DNA from: Nocardioides eburneiflavus
GTDB lineage: Bacteria > Actinomycetota > Actinomycetes > Propionibacteriales > Nocardioidaceae
NCBI RefSeq assembly: GCF_004785795.1
Contig: NZ_SRRO01000001.1
Location: 3,782,001-3,846,000 of the forward strand
Length of the DNA stretch: 64,000 bases
Direction of reading: 5' to 3'
The position numbers were made by a program, and so were the translations under genes. The notes below the pieces were generated by a model. It saw only the letters and a list, made by a program, of their open reading frames with translations, had not been told where the DNA came from and did no database searches. This document shows, piece after piece, positions 20,049 through 28,590 of this stretch; the first letter of the stretch is position 1, and every line of letters starts with the position of its first letter.

Positions 20049-20942
20049 TCAGGGTGAGGTCGTACGCCCCAGCAGGTGGGGCGACCCGTCCTTCGGGCTG
20101 GTGAGGGCGAAGGTCCAGCCGGTGTCGTCCGAGCGGGCGGCGAAGGCGACCGTGCCCGGCAGGAACACCGGCTTCCTGAACGCGACCGCCACGGTGACCG
20201 CGTCGGGCAACCGGTTCTCGATGGCCGCGACGGAACGCGCCTTGGTCCACATGCCGTGCGCGATCTGGCGCGGGAAGCCGAGTGCCTTCGCCGTCAGCGG
20301 GTAGAGGTGGATCGGGTTCGCGTCGCCCGACGCCGAGGCGTACGTGCGCCCGAGATCGGCGGGCAGGCGCCACTCGATGCCACCGGTCGGCGGGTCGGGG
20401 ACCTCGAGGCCGGGCGTGACCTCTCCCTCGATCGACCGGCCGCGACGCAGGTAGGTCGAGGTGGACTCCCAGGTCGTCTCGCCGTCCGCGCTCACGGTGG
20501 TGACGAAGTCGAGGAGCACCCCGCGGGCGTGCGGTCGCGGTGCGCCGACGGCCGTGGTCACGTCGAGCGCCTCGCCGACACCGATCGCACAGTGGGCGGT
20601 GATGGTGTTCTCGACGTGCACCATCCCGATCGCGGGATACGGGAACGACGGGTCGCCCATGATCGCCATGTGCAGGGGGAAGGCGAGCATGTGCGGATAG
20701 GTCAGCGGCACCGTGTCGCGGCGCGGGAAGCCGCACACGGCGGCGTACGCATCCACGCCGGCCCGCTCCGCCTCGACCTGCTCCCGACGGTAGGACAGGC
20801 CGGCGAAGTCGCGAGCGGAGCCCTTGCGGACGCCGGGCAGCTGGTTGATCCCGGGAACGACCGGCAGCGCCGCGCGGACCAGGGTGCCGAGCCGACCGGG
20901 CTCGCCGTCCAGGACCTTGGCGTCCAGGGGCGCGGTCGGCAT
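20049..20942 (-). CDS. htdX: MaoC-like 3-hydroxyacyl-thioester dehydratase (HtdX-like)
   Basis: 297 residues: an N-terminal hot-dog domain (about 75-150) and a MaoC domain whose hydratase-2 signature is visible as YASASGDANPIHLYPLTAKALGFP (Asp and His, about 205-228) and IAHGMWTKA. Predicted to dehydrate 3-hydroxyacyl-CoA/ACP. ATG overlaps the stop of the FabG4-like gene. The order MaoC-FabG4 divergent from a thiolase matches M. tuberculosis Rv0241c (htdX)-Rv0242c-Rv0243, which is why I use the name. Confidence 0.88.
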   Translation of the reverse strand: MPTAPLDAKVLDGEPGRLGTLVRAALPVVPGINQLPGVRKGSARDFAGLSYRREQVEAERAGVDAYAAVCGFPRRDTVPLTYPHMLAFPLHMAIMGDPSFPYPAIGMVHVENTITAHCAIGVGEALDVTTAVGAPRPHARGVLLDFVTTVSADGETTWESTSTYLRRGRSIEGEVTPGLEVPDPPTGGIEWRLPADLGRTYASASGDANPIHLYPLTAKALGFPRQIAHGMWTKARSVAAIENRLPDAVTVAVAFRKPVFLPGTVAFAARSDDTGWTFALTSPKDGSPHLLGRTTSP

Positions 20943-22276
20943 CAGGCCCCCAGCATCATCTGGCCGCACACACGGACCACGTTGCCGTTGACCGCGCCCG
21001 AGCCGGCGCTGGCGAACCACGCGATCGTCTCGGCGACGTCGACCGGCAGACCGCCCTGGGACATCGCGTTGAGCCGCTGGCCGACCTCGCGCGTCGCGAA
21101 GGGGACCGCCGCGGTCATCTGCGTGATGATGAAGCCCGGCGCGACGGCGTTGACGGTGATGCCGTCGTCGAGCTCGTCGCGCAGGCTCTCCACGAGGCCG
21201 ATGACGCCGGCCTTGGAGGTCGCGTAGTTGGTCTGCCCGACGTTGCCCGCGATGCCGGCGATCGAGGCGACGCCGATGATCCGCCCGCCCGCGTTGAGCA
21301 CGCCCGCGTCGAGGAGCTCGCGGGTGATCAGCTCGGGTGCGGTGAGGTTGACAGCGATCACGCTGCTCCAGCGGTCCTCGGCCATGTTGGCGAGCTTCTT
21401 GTCCCGGGTGATGCCGGCGTTGTGCACGACGACGTCGACGCCGCCGTGGTGCTCCCTGAGGTGGTGGGCGATGCGCTGCGGCGCGTCCTTGGCGGTGATG
21501 TCGAGGACGAGGTGGACGCCGTCGAGCTCGGCCATGAGCGTCTGCAGCTCGCTGGCCGCCTGCGGCACGTCGACGCCCACGACCGTGGCGCCGTCGCGGT
21601 GCAGCACCCGCGCGATCTCCTCGCCGATGCCGCGGCTGGCACCGGTGACGAGCGCGACCTTGCCGGCCAGGGGGCGCATCCAGTCGGCGACCTCGTCGGT
21701 GGTGGTCCCCCCGTGGGCGCCGATCCGCACGACCTGGCCGGAGACGTACGCCGACTTGGGGGAGAGGAGGAACGCGAGCGTGGAGGCGATGGCGCCGTCG
21801 GCGGCGGGCGCGACGTAGACGAGCTGGACGGTGCCGCCGCGCCCGATCTCCTTGCCGAGGCTGCGCGTGAACCCCTCGAGGGCGCGCTGGGCGATCCGCT
21901 CGGACCCGGTGCGCTGCTCCGGGGGCGTGCCGATGACGACGACGCGCGGACACGTCTCCAGGCGGCGCATGAGCGGCGTGAAGAACTCCTGGAGGGCGAC
22001 GAGACCAGCGGTGTCGGTGATGCCGGTCGCGTCGAAGACCAACGCCTTGGCGCGGGCGCCTTCCTCGAGGGTGGCCGCCGAGGCGATGCCGAGCCCGTCG
22101 AGGGTGCGGGGGAGGGCCTCGGCGAGCCGGCCCTCTCCGCCGAGCACGACGAGCCCGTCGACCAGGCTGTCGCCGCCTGACCACCGCTCGAGCGCGGTCG
22201 GGTTGGGCAGGCCGAGGTTCTTCACGAACAGCTGGCCGATCGAGGTGGACGCGAAGCCCTGGTAACGGTCGCTCAT
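20942..22276 (-). CDS. fabG4: High-molecular-weight 3-oxoacyl-ACP reductase (FabG4-like)
   Basis: 444 residues, nearly twice a normal FabG. Residues 1-195 form a degenerate Rossmann-like domain without a nucleotide loop; residues about 200-444 are a complete short-chain dehydrogenase (VALVTGASRGIGEEIARVL, HNAGITRDKKLANM, catalytic Ser in GVASIAGIAGN, YATSKAG). This architecture is that of M. tuberculosis FabG4, an NADH-dependent ketoacyl-CoA reductase. The ATG at 22276 is used because MSDRYQGFA matches the family start; an upstream ATG at 22318 is in frame. First gene of the operon with the MaoC protein. Confidence 0.92.
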   Translation of the reverse strand: MSDRYQGFASTSIGQLFVKNLGLPNPTALERWSGGDSLVDGLVVLGGEGRLAEALPRTLDGLGIASAATLEEGARAKALVFDATGITDTAGLVALQEFFTPLMRRLETCPRVVVIGTPPEQRTGSERIAQRALEGFTRSLGKEIGRGGTVQLVYVAPAADGAIASTLAFLLSPKSAYVSGQVVRIGAHGGTTTDEVADWMRPLAGKVALVTGASRGIGEEIARVLHRDGATVVGVDVPQAASELQTLMAELDGVHLVLDITAKDAPQRIAHHLREHHGGVDVVVHNAGITRDKKLANMAEDRWSSVIAVNLTAPELITRELLDAGVLNAGGRIIGVASIAGIAGNVGQTNYATSKAGVIGLVESLRDELDDGITVNAVAPGFIITQMTAAVPFATREVGQRLNAMSQGGLPVDVAETIAWFASAGSGAVNGNVVRVCGQMMLGA

Positions 22277-22400
22277 GGGTGGAGGGAAGCCTTCCGGTTG
22301 TGCGGGGGACGAGCACATGTAACTGCTTGTGACACTCAGAGTCCATATTTCGTGACGTGCCCCTCATGCGGTTGGCGCGAGGAACCTCACCAGACAGGAT
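22277..22400. promoter_or_regulatory. Divergent promoter region fabG4 / fadA2
   Basis: 124 bp between the divergent genes. It is locally AT-richer (22315-22352) than its surroundings, as expected of a two-way promoter, but I find no clear inverted repeat or strong -35/-10 pair. Confidence 0.35.
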
Positions 22401-23687
22401 ATGGACATGCAGCCCACCACTCGCCCGGTCGCCGTACTCGGCGGCAACCGCGTCCCGTTCGCCCGGAGCAACACCGTCTACGCCGGTGTCTCCAACCAGG
22501 AGATGCTCACCGCCGCCATCGACGGGCTGGTGGACCGCTTCGAGCTGCGCGGCGAGCGCCTCGGCGAGGTCGTCGCCGGTGCGGTGCTCAAGCACTCGCG
22601 CGACTTCAACCTCACTCGCGAGTCGGTCCTGGGGTCGCGGCTGGCTCCCGAGACCCCGGCCACCGACATCCAGCAGGCCTGCGGCACCGGGCTCCAGGCC
22701 GCGATCCAGGTCGCCAACAAGATCGCGCTCGGCGTGATCGACGCCGGCGTCGCGGGCGGGACGGACACCACCTCGGACGCGCCGGTCGCGATCAGCGACA
22801 AGCTGCGCAAGAAGCTGATGAAGGTCAACTCCGCCAAGGACACCGCGTCGCGCCTCAAGGCGCTCGGCGCCATCCGCCCCGGCGACATCGGCCTCGACAT
22901 CCCGCAGAACGGCGAGCCGCGGACCAGGCTGTCGATGGGCGAGCACGCCGCGCTCACCGCGCTCGAGTGGCGCATCACCCGCGAGGCGCAGGACGAGCTC
23001 GCCGCACGTTCGCACCACAACCTCGCCCGGTCGTACGAGGAGGGCTTCCACGACGACCTGATCACGCCGTTCCGTGGCGTCGAGCGCGACAACAACCTGC
23101 GGCCCGACTCGTCCGTGGAGAAGCTCGCCACGCTCAAGCCGGTCTTCGGCAAGGGCGCCGCGGCCACGATGACCGCCGGCAACTCCACTCCGCTGTCGGA
23201 CGGCGCGTCCGCGGTGCTGCTGTCCAGCGACGAGTGGGCGGCGGAGCACGGCCTCCCCGTGCTGGCGCACCTCGTCGACGCGGAGACCGCTGCGGTCGAC
23301 TACGTCAACGGCCACGAGGGACTGTTGATGGCGCCGGCGTACGCCGTGCCGCGGATGCTGGCGCGCAACGGCCTGACCCTCCAGGACTTCGACTTCTACG
23401 AGATCCACGAGGCGTTCGCCTCGCAGGTGCTGGCGACGCTGGCGGCGTGGGAGGACCCGGTGTTCTGCAAGGAGCGGCTCGGCCTCGACGCCCCGCTGGG
23501 CGCCATCGACCGCGACAAGCTCAACGTCAACGGCTCCTCGCTCGCGGCCGCACACCCGTTCGCCGCGACCGGTGGGCGGATCGTCCCGGTGGCGGCGAAG
23601 CTGCTCGCCCAGAAGGGGTCGGGCCGTGCGCTGATCTCCATCTGCGCCGCGGGCGGCCAGGGCGTCGTCGCGATCCTGGAGCGCTGA
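22401..23687 (+). CDS. fadA2: Acetyl-CoA C-acetyltransferase (FadA2/FadI-like thiolase)
   Basis: 428 residues. Active-site Cys in DIQQACGTGLQAAIQ (about residue 94), HEAFASQV, the His in NGSSLAAAHPFAATGGR and the second Cys in SICAAGGQGVVA. Thiolytic cleavage (or formation) of ketoacyl-CoA. Divergent from FabG4-MaoC as in M. tuberculosis Rv0243. ATG at 22401 with another ATG two codons on; the preceding ribosome site (CAGGAT) is weak. Together with the two divergent genes it could form a short reductive or degradative acyl-CoA cycle. Confidence 0.95.
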   Translation: MDMQPTTRPVAVLGGNRVPFARSNTVYAGVSNQEMLTAAIDGLVDRFELRGERLGEVVAGAVLKHSRDFNLTRESVLGSRLAPETPATDIQQACGTGLQAAIQVANKIALGVIDAGVAGGTDTTSDAPVAISDKLRKKLMKVNSAKDTASRLKALGAIRPGDIGLDIPQNGEPRTRLSMGEHAALTALEWRITREAQDELAARSHHNLARSYEEGFHDDLITPFRGVERDNNLRPDSSVEKLATLKPVFGKGAAATMTAGNSTPLSDGASAVLLSSDEWAAEHGLPVLAHLVDAETAAVDYVNGHEGLLMAPAYAVPRMLARNGLTLQDFDFYEIHEAFASQVLATLAAWEDPVFCKERLGLDAPLGAIDRDKLNVNGSSLAAAHPFAATGGRIVPVAAKLLAQKGSGRALISICAAGGQGVVAILER

Positions 23688-23702
23688 GGCGGCTCGGTCC
23701 GG

Positions 23703-24302
23703 TCAGTCCACTGGGTCGCGGGTCAGGCGGTACCACGCGCCGTCGCGCTGGGCGCCGCCCTCGGGCAGGGCGACGACCTGCCCGGTGATGGACCAGCCGG
23801 TGAACGCACGCTCGACGTCCGCGCGGGTGGCCCCGCGTCCGCCGCGGAGCCACGACCGTGGCCCGGCGGTGTGCAGCAGCAGCGTCGCGTCCGTCTGGGC
23901 GAGCGTGGTGATCCCGTCCGCCATGAGCGCCCGGTCCGGGGCGTCGAGGCCCTGGAAACACCCGACGTCGAGGAACAGGTCGAAGCCGGTGCCGACCCCG
24001 GAGTGCGGAAGGTGGCGTACGTCGCCGATGACGAAGCGGGCGTCGTCGAGTCCGTTGCGGCGCACGGCCACGTCGACTGCCTGGCGCACGTCGTCGACGC
24101 CGATGGCGTCCCAGCCACGGTCGACGAGCAGCTTGGTGTGGGCGCCGCGACCGCAGCCGAGGTCGATGGCGCGCCGTCGGCCTTCGGGCCGGGCGAGCTC
24201 CTCGGAGTCGAGGAGGCGTTCGAGGACGGGGAGGCCGGTGCGACCCGCCCTCTCCCAGGGGATGATCCCGGTGCGGTATGCGGTGGCGTAGCCGATGCCC
24301 AT
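23703..24302 (-). CDS. Class I SAM-dependent methyltransferase
   Basis: 199 residues. SAM motif I is AIDLGCGRGAHTKLLVDRGW (about 45-64), the acidic residue in GVDDVRQAV, motif with D in VIGDVRHLP and FDLFLDVGCFQGL. The fold is of the tellurite-resistance/thiopurine-like methyltransferase type; substrate unknown. ATG with AGGAG upstream. Convergent with fadA2, divergent from pyrR. Confidence 0.85.
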   Translation of the reverse strand: MGIGYATAYRTGIIPWERAGRTGLPVLERLLDSEELARPEGRRRAIDLGCGRGAHTKLLVDRGWDAIGVDDVRQAVDVAVRRNGLDDARFVIGDVRHLPHSGVGTGFDLFLDVGCFQGLDAPDRALMADGITTLAQTDATLLLHTAGPRSWLRGGRGATRADVERAFTGWSITGQVVALPEGGAQRDGAWYRLTRDPVD

Positions 24303-24363
24303 GGCGAGCTCCTGACCTGTGCGGTCGGCGGGTTCCGGCCACTGTCGACACTACGCCGCTGAC

Positions 24364-24386
24364 CCTGACCGACTGCTAGGGTCAGG
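24364..24386. promoter_or_regulatory. pyrR promoter region with inverted repeat CCTGACC / GGTCAGG
   Basis: Seven-base arms around a 9-nt centre, overlapping a TAGGGT box at 24377-24382 that could be the -10 of pyrR. Located 9 bp before the PyrR-binding leader. Either an operator or coincidental dyad. Confidence 0.35.
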
Positions 24387-24394
24387 CGCGATCG

Positions 24395-24435
24395 ACATCC
24401 TTTAACGAGCCGTCCCGTGAGGCGGAGAAGGAGGT
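24395..24435 (+). promoter_or_regulatory. PyrR-binding leader hairpin of pyrRBC
   Basis: The loop TCCCGTGAGG (24413-24422) closed by CCG/CGG fits the PyrR-binding consensus (UCCNGNGAGGY). Outside it UCCUU (24398-24402) pairs with AAGGA (24428-24432), which is the Shine-Dalgarno of pyrR. PyrR with UMP should stabilise the hairpin and hide the ribosome site, the translational repression known from Mycobacterium PyrR. Confidence 0.85.
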
Positions 24436-24440
24436 CCGGC

Positions 24441-25016
24441 GTGCAGATGCCTGCCCCAGACGAAGCCAGCCCAGGTCCCACGACGGAGCGGGCGGACCGC
24501 ACCGTCCTCGACGCCCGTGACATCTCCCGGGCCCTGACCCGCATCTCGCACGAGCTGTTGGAGCGCAACAAGGGCGCCACCGACCTGGTGCTGCTCGGCC
24601 TGCACACCCGCGGCGTACCCCTCGCGAGGCGGATCGCCGAGAAGATCGCGACCGTCGAGGGCGCACCCGTCGCGGTCGGCGAGCTCGACGTGACGATGTA
24701 CCGCGACGACCTCCGCTCGCAGCCCACCCGACGCGCCCACCGCACGGCGCTGCCCACCGCCGGGATCGACGGCAAGGTCGTCGTGCTGGTCGACGACGTG
24801 CTGTTCTCCGGACGCACGATCCGTGCCGCGCTCGACGCGCTCGCCGACCTCGGCCGCCCGTCGGCCGTACGCCTCGCGGTCCTGGTCGACCGCGGTCACC
24901 GCCAGCTGCCGATCCGCGCCGACCACGTCGGCAAGAACCTGCCCTCCGCCCTTGCCGAGCGCGTCAGCGTACGGCTCGCGGAGATCGACGGCACCGACGA
25001 GGTGACGATCTCGTGA
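24441..25016 (+). CDS. pyrR: Bifunctional pyr operon regulator / uracil phosphoribosyltransferase
   Basis: 191 residues. The PRPP-binding loop is [20 protein letters not shown] (about 114-133); [19 protein letters not shown] and [11 protein letters not shown] are typical of PyrR. It binds pyr mRNA hairpins in response to UMP and has weak uracil phosphoribosyltransferase activity. GTG at 24441 is best placed after the AAGGAGGT site; an ATG at 24447 is possible. GTGA overlap with pyrB. Confidence 0.95.
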   Translation: MQMPAPDEASPGPTTERADRTVLDARDISRALTRISHELLERNKGATDLVLLGLHTRGVPLARRIAEKIATVEGAPVAVGELDVTMYRDDLRSQPTRRAHRTALPTAGIDGKVVVLVDDVLFSGRTIRAALDALADLGRPSAVRLAVLVDRGHRQLPIRADHVGKNLPSALAERVSVRLAEIDGTDEVTIS

Positions 25017-25951
25017 AGCACCTCCTGTCCATCGACGACCTCTCGACCGACGACATCCACCAGCTCTTCGAGACCGCGGCCGACATGCACGACGTGCAGC
25101 GCCGCGAGGTCAAGAAGCTGCCGGCGCTGCGCGGCCGCACGGTCGTCAACATGTTCTTCGAGGACTCCACCCGGACCCGGTCGTCGTTCGAGATCGCCGG
25201 CAAGTGGCTCTCGGCCGACGTGATCAACGTCAGCGCCAAGGGCTCCAGCGCGTCCAAGGGCGAGAGCCTGCGCGACACCGTGCTGACGGTGTGCGCGATG
25301 GGCGTCGACGGCCTCGTGATCCGACACCCCGCCAGCGGTGCCGCCGTGCAGGTGAGCGAGTGGGTCGACGCGGCGGTGGTCAACGCCGGCGACGGGATGC
25401 ACGAGCACCCCACCCAGGCGCTGCTCGACGCCTACACCCTCCAGCGGCACCTCGGCTCCCTCGAGGGCCGGCACGTCGCGATCATCGGCGACCTCACCCA
25501 CAGCCGGGTCTTCCGCTCCAACGTCCAGTGCCTCACCCGGCTCGGCGCCCGCGTCACCGTGGTGGCACCGCCGACGCTGATGCCGAGCGGCATCGTCGCC
25601 TGGTCGGCCGCGGCGGGCTTCGAGACGTCGTACGACGTGGACGCCGTGCTGCCCGACGCGGACGCCGTGATGATGCTGCGCGTCCAGCGCGAGCGGATGT
25701 CGGGCGCGTTCTTCCCGAGCGCTCGGGAGTACACCGTGGGCTACGGGCTGACCCGCAACCGGCTCGCGCTGCTGAAGCCCGACGTGCCGATCTGCCACCC
25801 CGGACCGATGAACCGTGGCCTCGAGATCGCTGCTGACGCCGCCGACGCGGCGCAGTCGGTCGTGCTGGAGCAGGTCTCCAGCGGGCTCGCGATCCGGATG
25901 GCCGTCCTCTACCACCTGCTCGCCGGATCGCCCGAAGGGGGAATCGCCTGA
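25013..25951 (+). CDS. pyrB: Aspartate carbamoyltransferase catalytic subunit
   Basis: 312 residues. The carbamoyl phosphate loop STRTR is at about 51-55, HPTQ at 132-135, and HPGPMNRG near the end closes the active site. Forms carbamoyl-aspartate in UMP synthesis; no PyrI regulatory gene is adjacent, as is normal in actinobacteria. Overlaps pyrR (GTGA) and pyrC (TGATG), giving a tightly coupled operon under the PyrR leader. Confidence 0.98.
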   Translation: MKHLLSIDDLSTDDIHQLFETAADMHDVQRREVKKLPALRGRTVVNMFFEDSTRTRSSFEIAGKWLSADVINVSAKGSSASKGESLRDTVLTVCAMGVDGLVIRHPASGAAVQVSEWVDAAVVNAGDGMHEHPTQALLDAYTLQRHLGSLEGRHVAIIGDLTHSRVFRSNVQCLTRLGARVTVVAPPTLMPSGIVAWSAAAGFETSYDVDAVLPDADAVMMLRVQRERMSGAFFPSAREYTVGYGLTRNRLALLKPDVPICHPGPMNRGLEIAADAADAAQSVVLEQVSSGLAIRMAVLYHLLAGSPEGGIA

Positions 25952-27255
25952 TGTCGCTGGTGATCAAGGGAGCCTCGCTGCTCGGCGAGGGACCCGCTGA
26001 CCTGTTCATCGACGACACCGGCACGTTCGTCGACATCGCGCCGAGCGGGGCCGAGACCATCGACGCCGCCGGCCTCGTGGCGCTGCCCGGCCTCGTCGAC
26101 CTGCACACCCACCTCCGCGAGCCCGGCCGCGAGGACGCCGAGACGATCCTCACCGGGTCCCAGGCCGCAGCCCTGGGCGGCTACACCGCTGTCCTCGCGA
26201 TGGCCAACACCTCGCCGGTGACCGACACGGCCGAGGCCGCGACCCGGGTGTGGGAGCTCGGTCGCGAGGCCGGCCTCGTGCACGTCCAGCCGGTCGGGGC
26301 GGTGACCCGTGGCCTCGCCGGCGAGGAGCTCGCCGAGCTCGGCCTCATGCACCGCTCGCGTGCCGGCGTCACCGTCTTCTCCGACGACGGGAAGTGCGTC
26401 CACGACGCCCGCGTGATGCGCCGGGCGCTGGAGTACGTCAAGGCGTTCGGCGGCGTGGTGTCGCAGCACGCGCAGGACCCGTCGCTGGCGGGGCCCTCGG
26501 CCTGCTGCCACGAGGGCGAGCTGTCCGGCCGGCTCGGGCTCCCGGGCTGGCCCGGCATCGCCGAGGAGGTGATCGTGGCCCGCGACGTGATGCTGGCGCG
26601 GCACACCGGGTCGCGGCTGCACGTCGCCCACGTCTCGACCGCGGGGTCGGTCGAGGTGCTCCGCTGGGCCAAGGCCCAGGCCGGAAGAGATGGGCACTGG
26701 GACGTGACGGCGGAGGTGACGCCCCACCACCTGCTGCTGACCTCCGACCTGCTCGCGGGCTACGACCCGACCTTCAAGGTCAACCCCCCGCTGCGCCCGC
26801 AGGAGGACGTCGAGGCACTGCGCGCCGCGCTCGCCGACGGCACGATCGACGCCGTCGCCACCGACCATGCGCCGCACGCACGCCACGACAAGGAGCACGC
26901 CTTCGTCGACGCGGCGTTCGGGATGCTCGGGCTCGAGACGGCGCTCGGCGTCGTGCGCACTGCCCTCCCGGACCTGTCCTGGGCCGACGTCGCCCGGGTC
27001 ATGTCGGTGACCCCTGCCCGGATCGCCGGGCTGGCCGACCAGGGCCGGCCGCTGGCGCCGGGCTCGCCGGCGAACGTCGTGCTCGTCGATCCGGACGCCT
27101 CGGTGACGGTCGACCGCGACGCCTCGGCGTCGCTCTCGCGCAACAACCCCTGGCACGGCCGCAGCCTCAGCTCCCGGGTGGTGCACACGGTGTACGCCGG
27201 GCGGCTGACGGTCCGCGACGGCGCGCTGGCGCAGGCAGGCGCCCACTCGTCGTGA
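25951..27255 (+). CDS. pyrC: Dihydroorotase
   Basis: 434 residues, class I dihydroorotase. Metal ligands His52/His54 in DLHTHLREPG, further His in SQHAQD and HVAHVSTAGSVE, and the Asp of ATDHAPHARHDKE. Cyclises carbamoyl-aspartate to dihydroorotate. Last pyr gene of this block; overlaps the isochorismatase-like gene by GTGA. Confidence 0.97.
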   Translation: MSLVIKGASLLGEGPADLFIDDTGTFVDIAPSGAETIDAAGLVALPGLVDLHTHLREPGREDAETILTGSQAAALGGYTAVLAMANTSPVTDTAEAATRVWELGREAGLVHVQPVGAVTRGLAGEELAELGLMHRSRAGVTVFSDDGKCVHDARVMRRALEYVKAFGGVVSQHAQDPSLAGPSACCHEGELSGRLGLPGWPGIAEEVIVARDVMLARHTGSRLHVAHVSTAGSVEVLRWAKAQAGRDGHWDVTAEVTPHHLLLTSDLLAGYDPTFKVNPPLRPQEDVEALRAALADGTIDAVATDHAPHARHDKEHAFVDAAFGMLGLETALGVVRTALPDLSWADVARVMSVTPARIAGLADQGRPLAPGSPANVVLVDPDASVTVDRDASASLSRNNPWHGRSLSSRVVHTVYAGRLTVRDGALAQAGAHSS

Positions 27256-27794
27256 GGACGGCCGTGTTGGTGGTCGACGTCCAGCGCGGCCTCGTGGAGG
27301 GTGAGGCCGCCGTCCCTGACGCGGACACCTTTGTCGCCGGGCTGGCCGCGTTCCTCGAGCGCGCCAGGTTGGACGGTGTGCCGATCGTGCACCTGCAGGA
27401 CGAGGGCACTGCACCCGATTCGCCCATCCGGCGAGGAACGGAGGGCTGGGAGCTGGCGCTCGCCGTTGGGAGCGGCGAAGTGGTCCTGTCCAAGTCGGAC
27501 GACGACGGCTTCCGCGGCACCGGCCTCCACGACACCTTGCAGGCCCGCGGAGCCGACCGGTTGATCGTGGTCGGCATCCAGTCGGAGATGTGCGTCGCGG
27601 CAACGGCTCGCGGCGCACTCGACCGGGGGTACACCGTGGTGATGCCGCGCGAGGGGCACACCACGTACGACGTCCCGGACGACGACGCAGGCGGCCCCGC
27701 CGTACCTGCCGCCCTCGTGGCGCGGGTGGCCGAGTGGTCGCTGGGGGACGCGGTCGAGGTCCCGCAGACGCTCGACGACGTCGCCTGGAGCTGA
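27252..27794 (+). CDS. Isochorismatase-family (cysteine hydrolase) protein
   Basis: 180 residues. Catalytic triad candidates: Asp9 (VVDVQRGLV), a Lys in VLSKSDDDGF and Cys114 in GIQSEMCVAATARGALDRGY. This superfamily includes nicotinamidases, N-carbamoyl-amide hydrolases and pyrimidine-degradation enzymes. Translationally coupled to pyrC by a GTGA overlap, so it is transcribed with pyrimidine synthesis; a link such as ureido/carbamoyl cleavage is possible but unproven. Confidence 0.85.
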   Translation: MRTAVLVVDVQRGLVEGEAAVPDADTFVAGLAAFLERARLDGVPIVHLQDEGTAPDSPIRRGTEGWELALAVGSGEVVLSKSDDDGFRGTGLHDTLQARGADRLIVVGIQSEMCVAATARGALDRGYTVVMPREGHTTYDVPDDDAGGPAVPAALVARVAEWSLGDAVEVPQTLDDVAWS

Positions 27795-27810
27795 GACGAC
27801 CCGAAGTTGG

Positions 27811-27901
27811 ACTTCCACTCACACGGGTGGAAGTTCAGGCTTGCACGGGCCGCCCCACGCTCACGTGCGGATGAAGAACCACGCGCACGGGTGGAAGTTC
27901 A
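27811..27901. terminator. Convergent terminator region with direct repeats
   Basis: CACGGGTGGAAGTTCA occurs at 27822-27837 and again at 27886-27901. The first copy forms an 8-bp stem (ACTTCCAC/GTGGAAGT, 8-nt loop); the second pairs imperfectly with GAACCAC just before it. It separates the convergent isochorismatase-like and DUF3060 genes. Confidence 0.45.
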
Positions 27902-27911
27902 TCGGCGGCCG

Positions 27912-28544
27912 TCAGCGGCGCGGCCGCAGGTCCAGGACGTTGCCCTCCCCGCGGTCGCGGACGGTCGTACGACCGCGCTCGACCGTGACGCCGTTGCGGT
28001 CGCCGGTGAGGACGAGCCGGTCGCCGCGACGGAGTCGCACCGCGTTGTCCGACCCGGTGATGCGGGTGCGGTAGGCCTTGCGCGCGGCCACGCTGTCGGC
28101 ACCGCGGAGGCGGAGCACGTTGACGGTGTCGGCGGTCAGCGACGACCCGGTGCTGGTCAGCTCCGCGCGCTCGACCAGCCCCGCCACCGCGACGTCCGAC
28201 CCTGCACCCGTGACGGCGAGGGTGGTGATCGACGGGGTGGTGACGGCGTTGGACGCACCGGTGACCAGCACGTCGTACACCGACTTCGCCGTGATCGTGT
28301 TGTCGGCCCCCTCGACGACGAGCCGGGTGGCGGCGGGCATGGTGACGGTCGCGGCGTCGGCCGTCACCCGGACGACGCCGCAGGTCCCGCGCAGGTCGTA
28401 GGCCACGTCGTCCCAGGCCAGCACCGTCTCGGAGCCGACCTCGCACTGCACCGGGACCGTCAGCCCGGCGGCGGTCGCGGGCGCCGCCGGCAGGAGGAGT
28501 GAGGCGGCGAGGAGGGCGTACGGGACGTGTCGGCGTGAAGTCAC
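27912..28544 (-). CDS. Exported DUF3060-like protein
   Basis: 210 residues: signal peptide (YALLAASLLLPAAPATAAG, cleavage about residue 26), then a repetitive beta-rich domain with about 20-residue units (VVEGADNTITAKSVYDVLV, TGASNAVTT, TGAGSDVAVAG, RGADSVAARKA, TGDRNGVTVERG), the pattern of DUF3060 right-handed beta-helix-like proteins. Two Cys (QCEV, GTCG) may form a disulfide. Function unknown; secreted or surface-attached. Confidence 0.75.
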   Translation of the reverse strand: MTSRRHVPYALLAASLLLPAAPATAAGLTVPVQCEVGSETVLAWDDVAYDLRGTCGVVRVTADAATVTMPAATRLVVEGADNTITAKSVYDVLVTGASNAVTTPSITTLAVTGAGSDVAVAGLVERAELTSTGSSLTADTVNVLRLRGADSVAARKAYRTRITGSDNAVRLRRGDRLVLTGDRNGVTVERGRTTVRDRGEGNVLDLRPRR

Positions 28545-28590
28545 ATACCGACAGTACGCACAGCGGGCCGCGAGCGCGCCGTGGGGTCGG

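Noticed and set aside
22315..22352. Operator with TGTGAC half-sites between fabG4 and fadA2
   Set aside because: TTGTGACACT looks like half of a CRP/GlxR site, but no matching second half at the proper spacing was found.
20049..23555. Single 1168-codon minus-strand frame covering MaoC, FabG4 and more
   Set aside because: Only the last 297 codons (MaoC protein) are real; the rest is out of frame with fabG4 or antisense to fadA2.
24417..24440. Start of pyrR at an upstream GTG inside the leader
   Set aside because: That would put the PyrR-binding hairpin and Shine-Dalgarno inside the gene; the GTG at 24441 fits the ribosome site.
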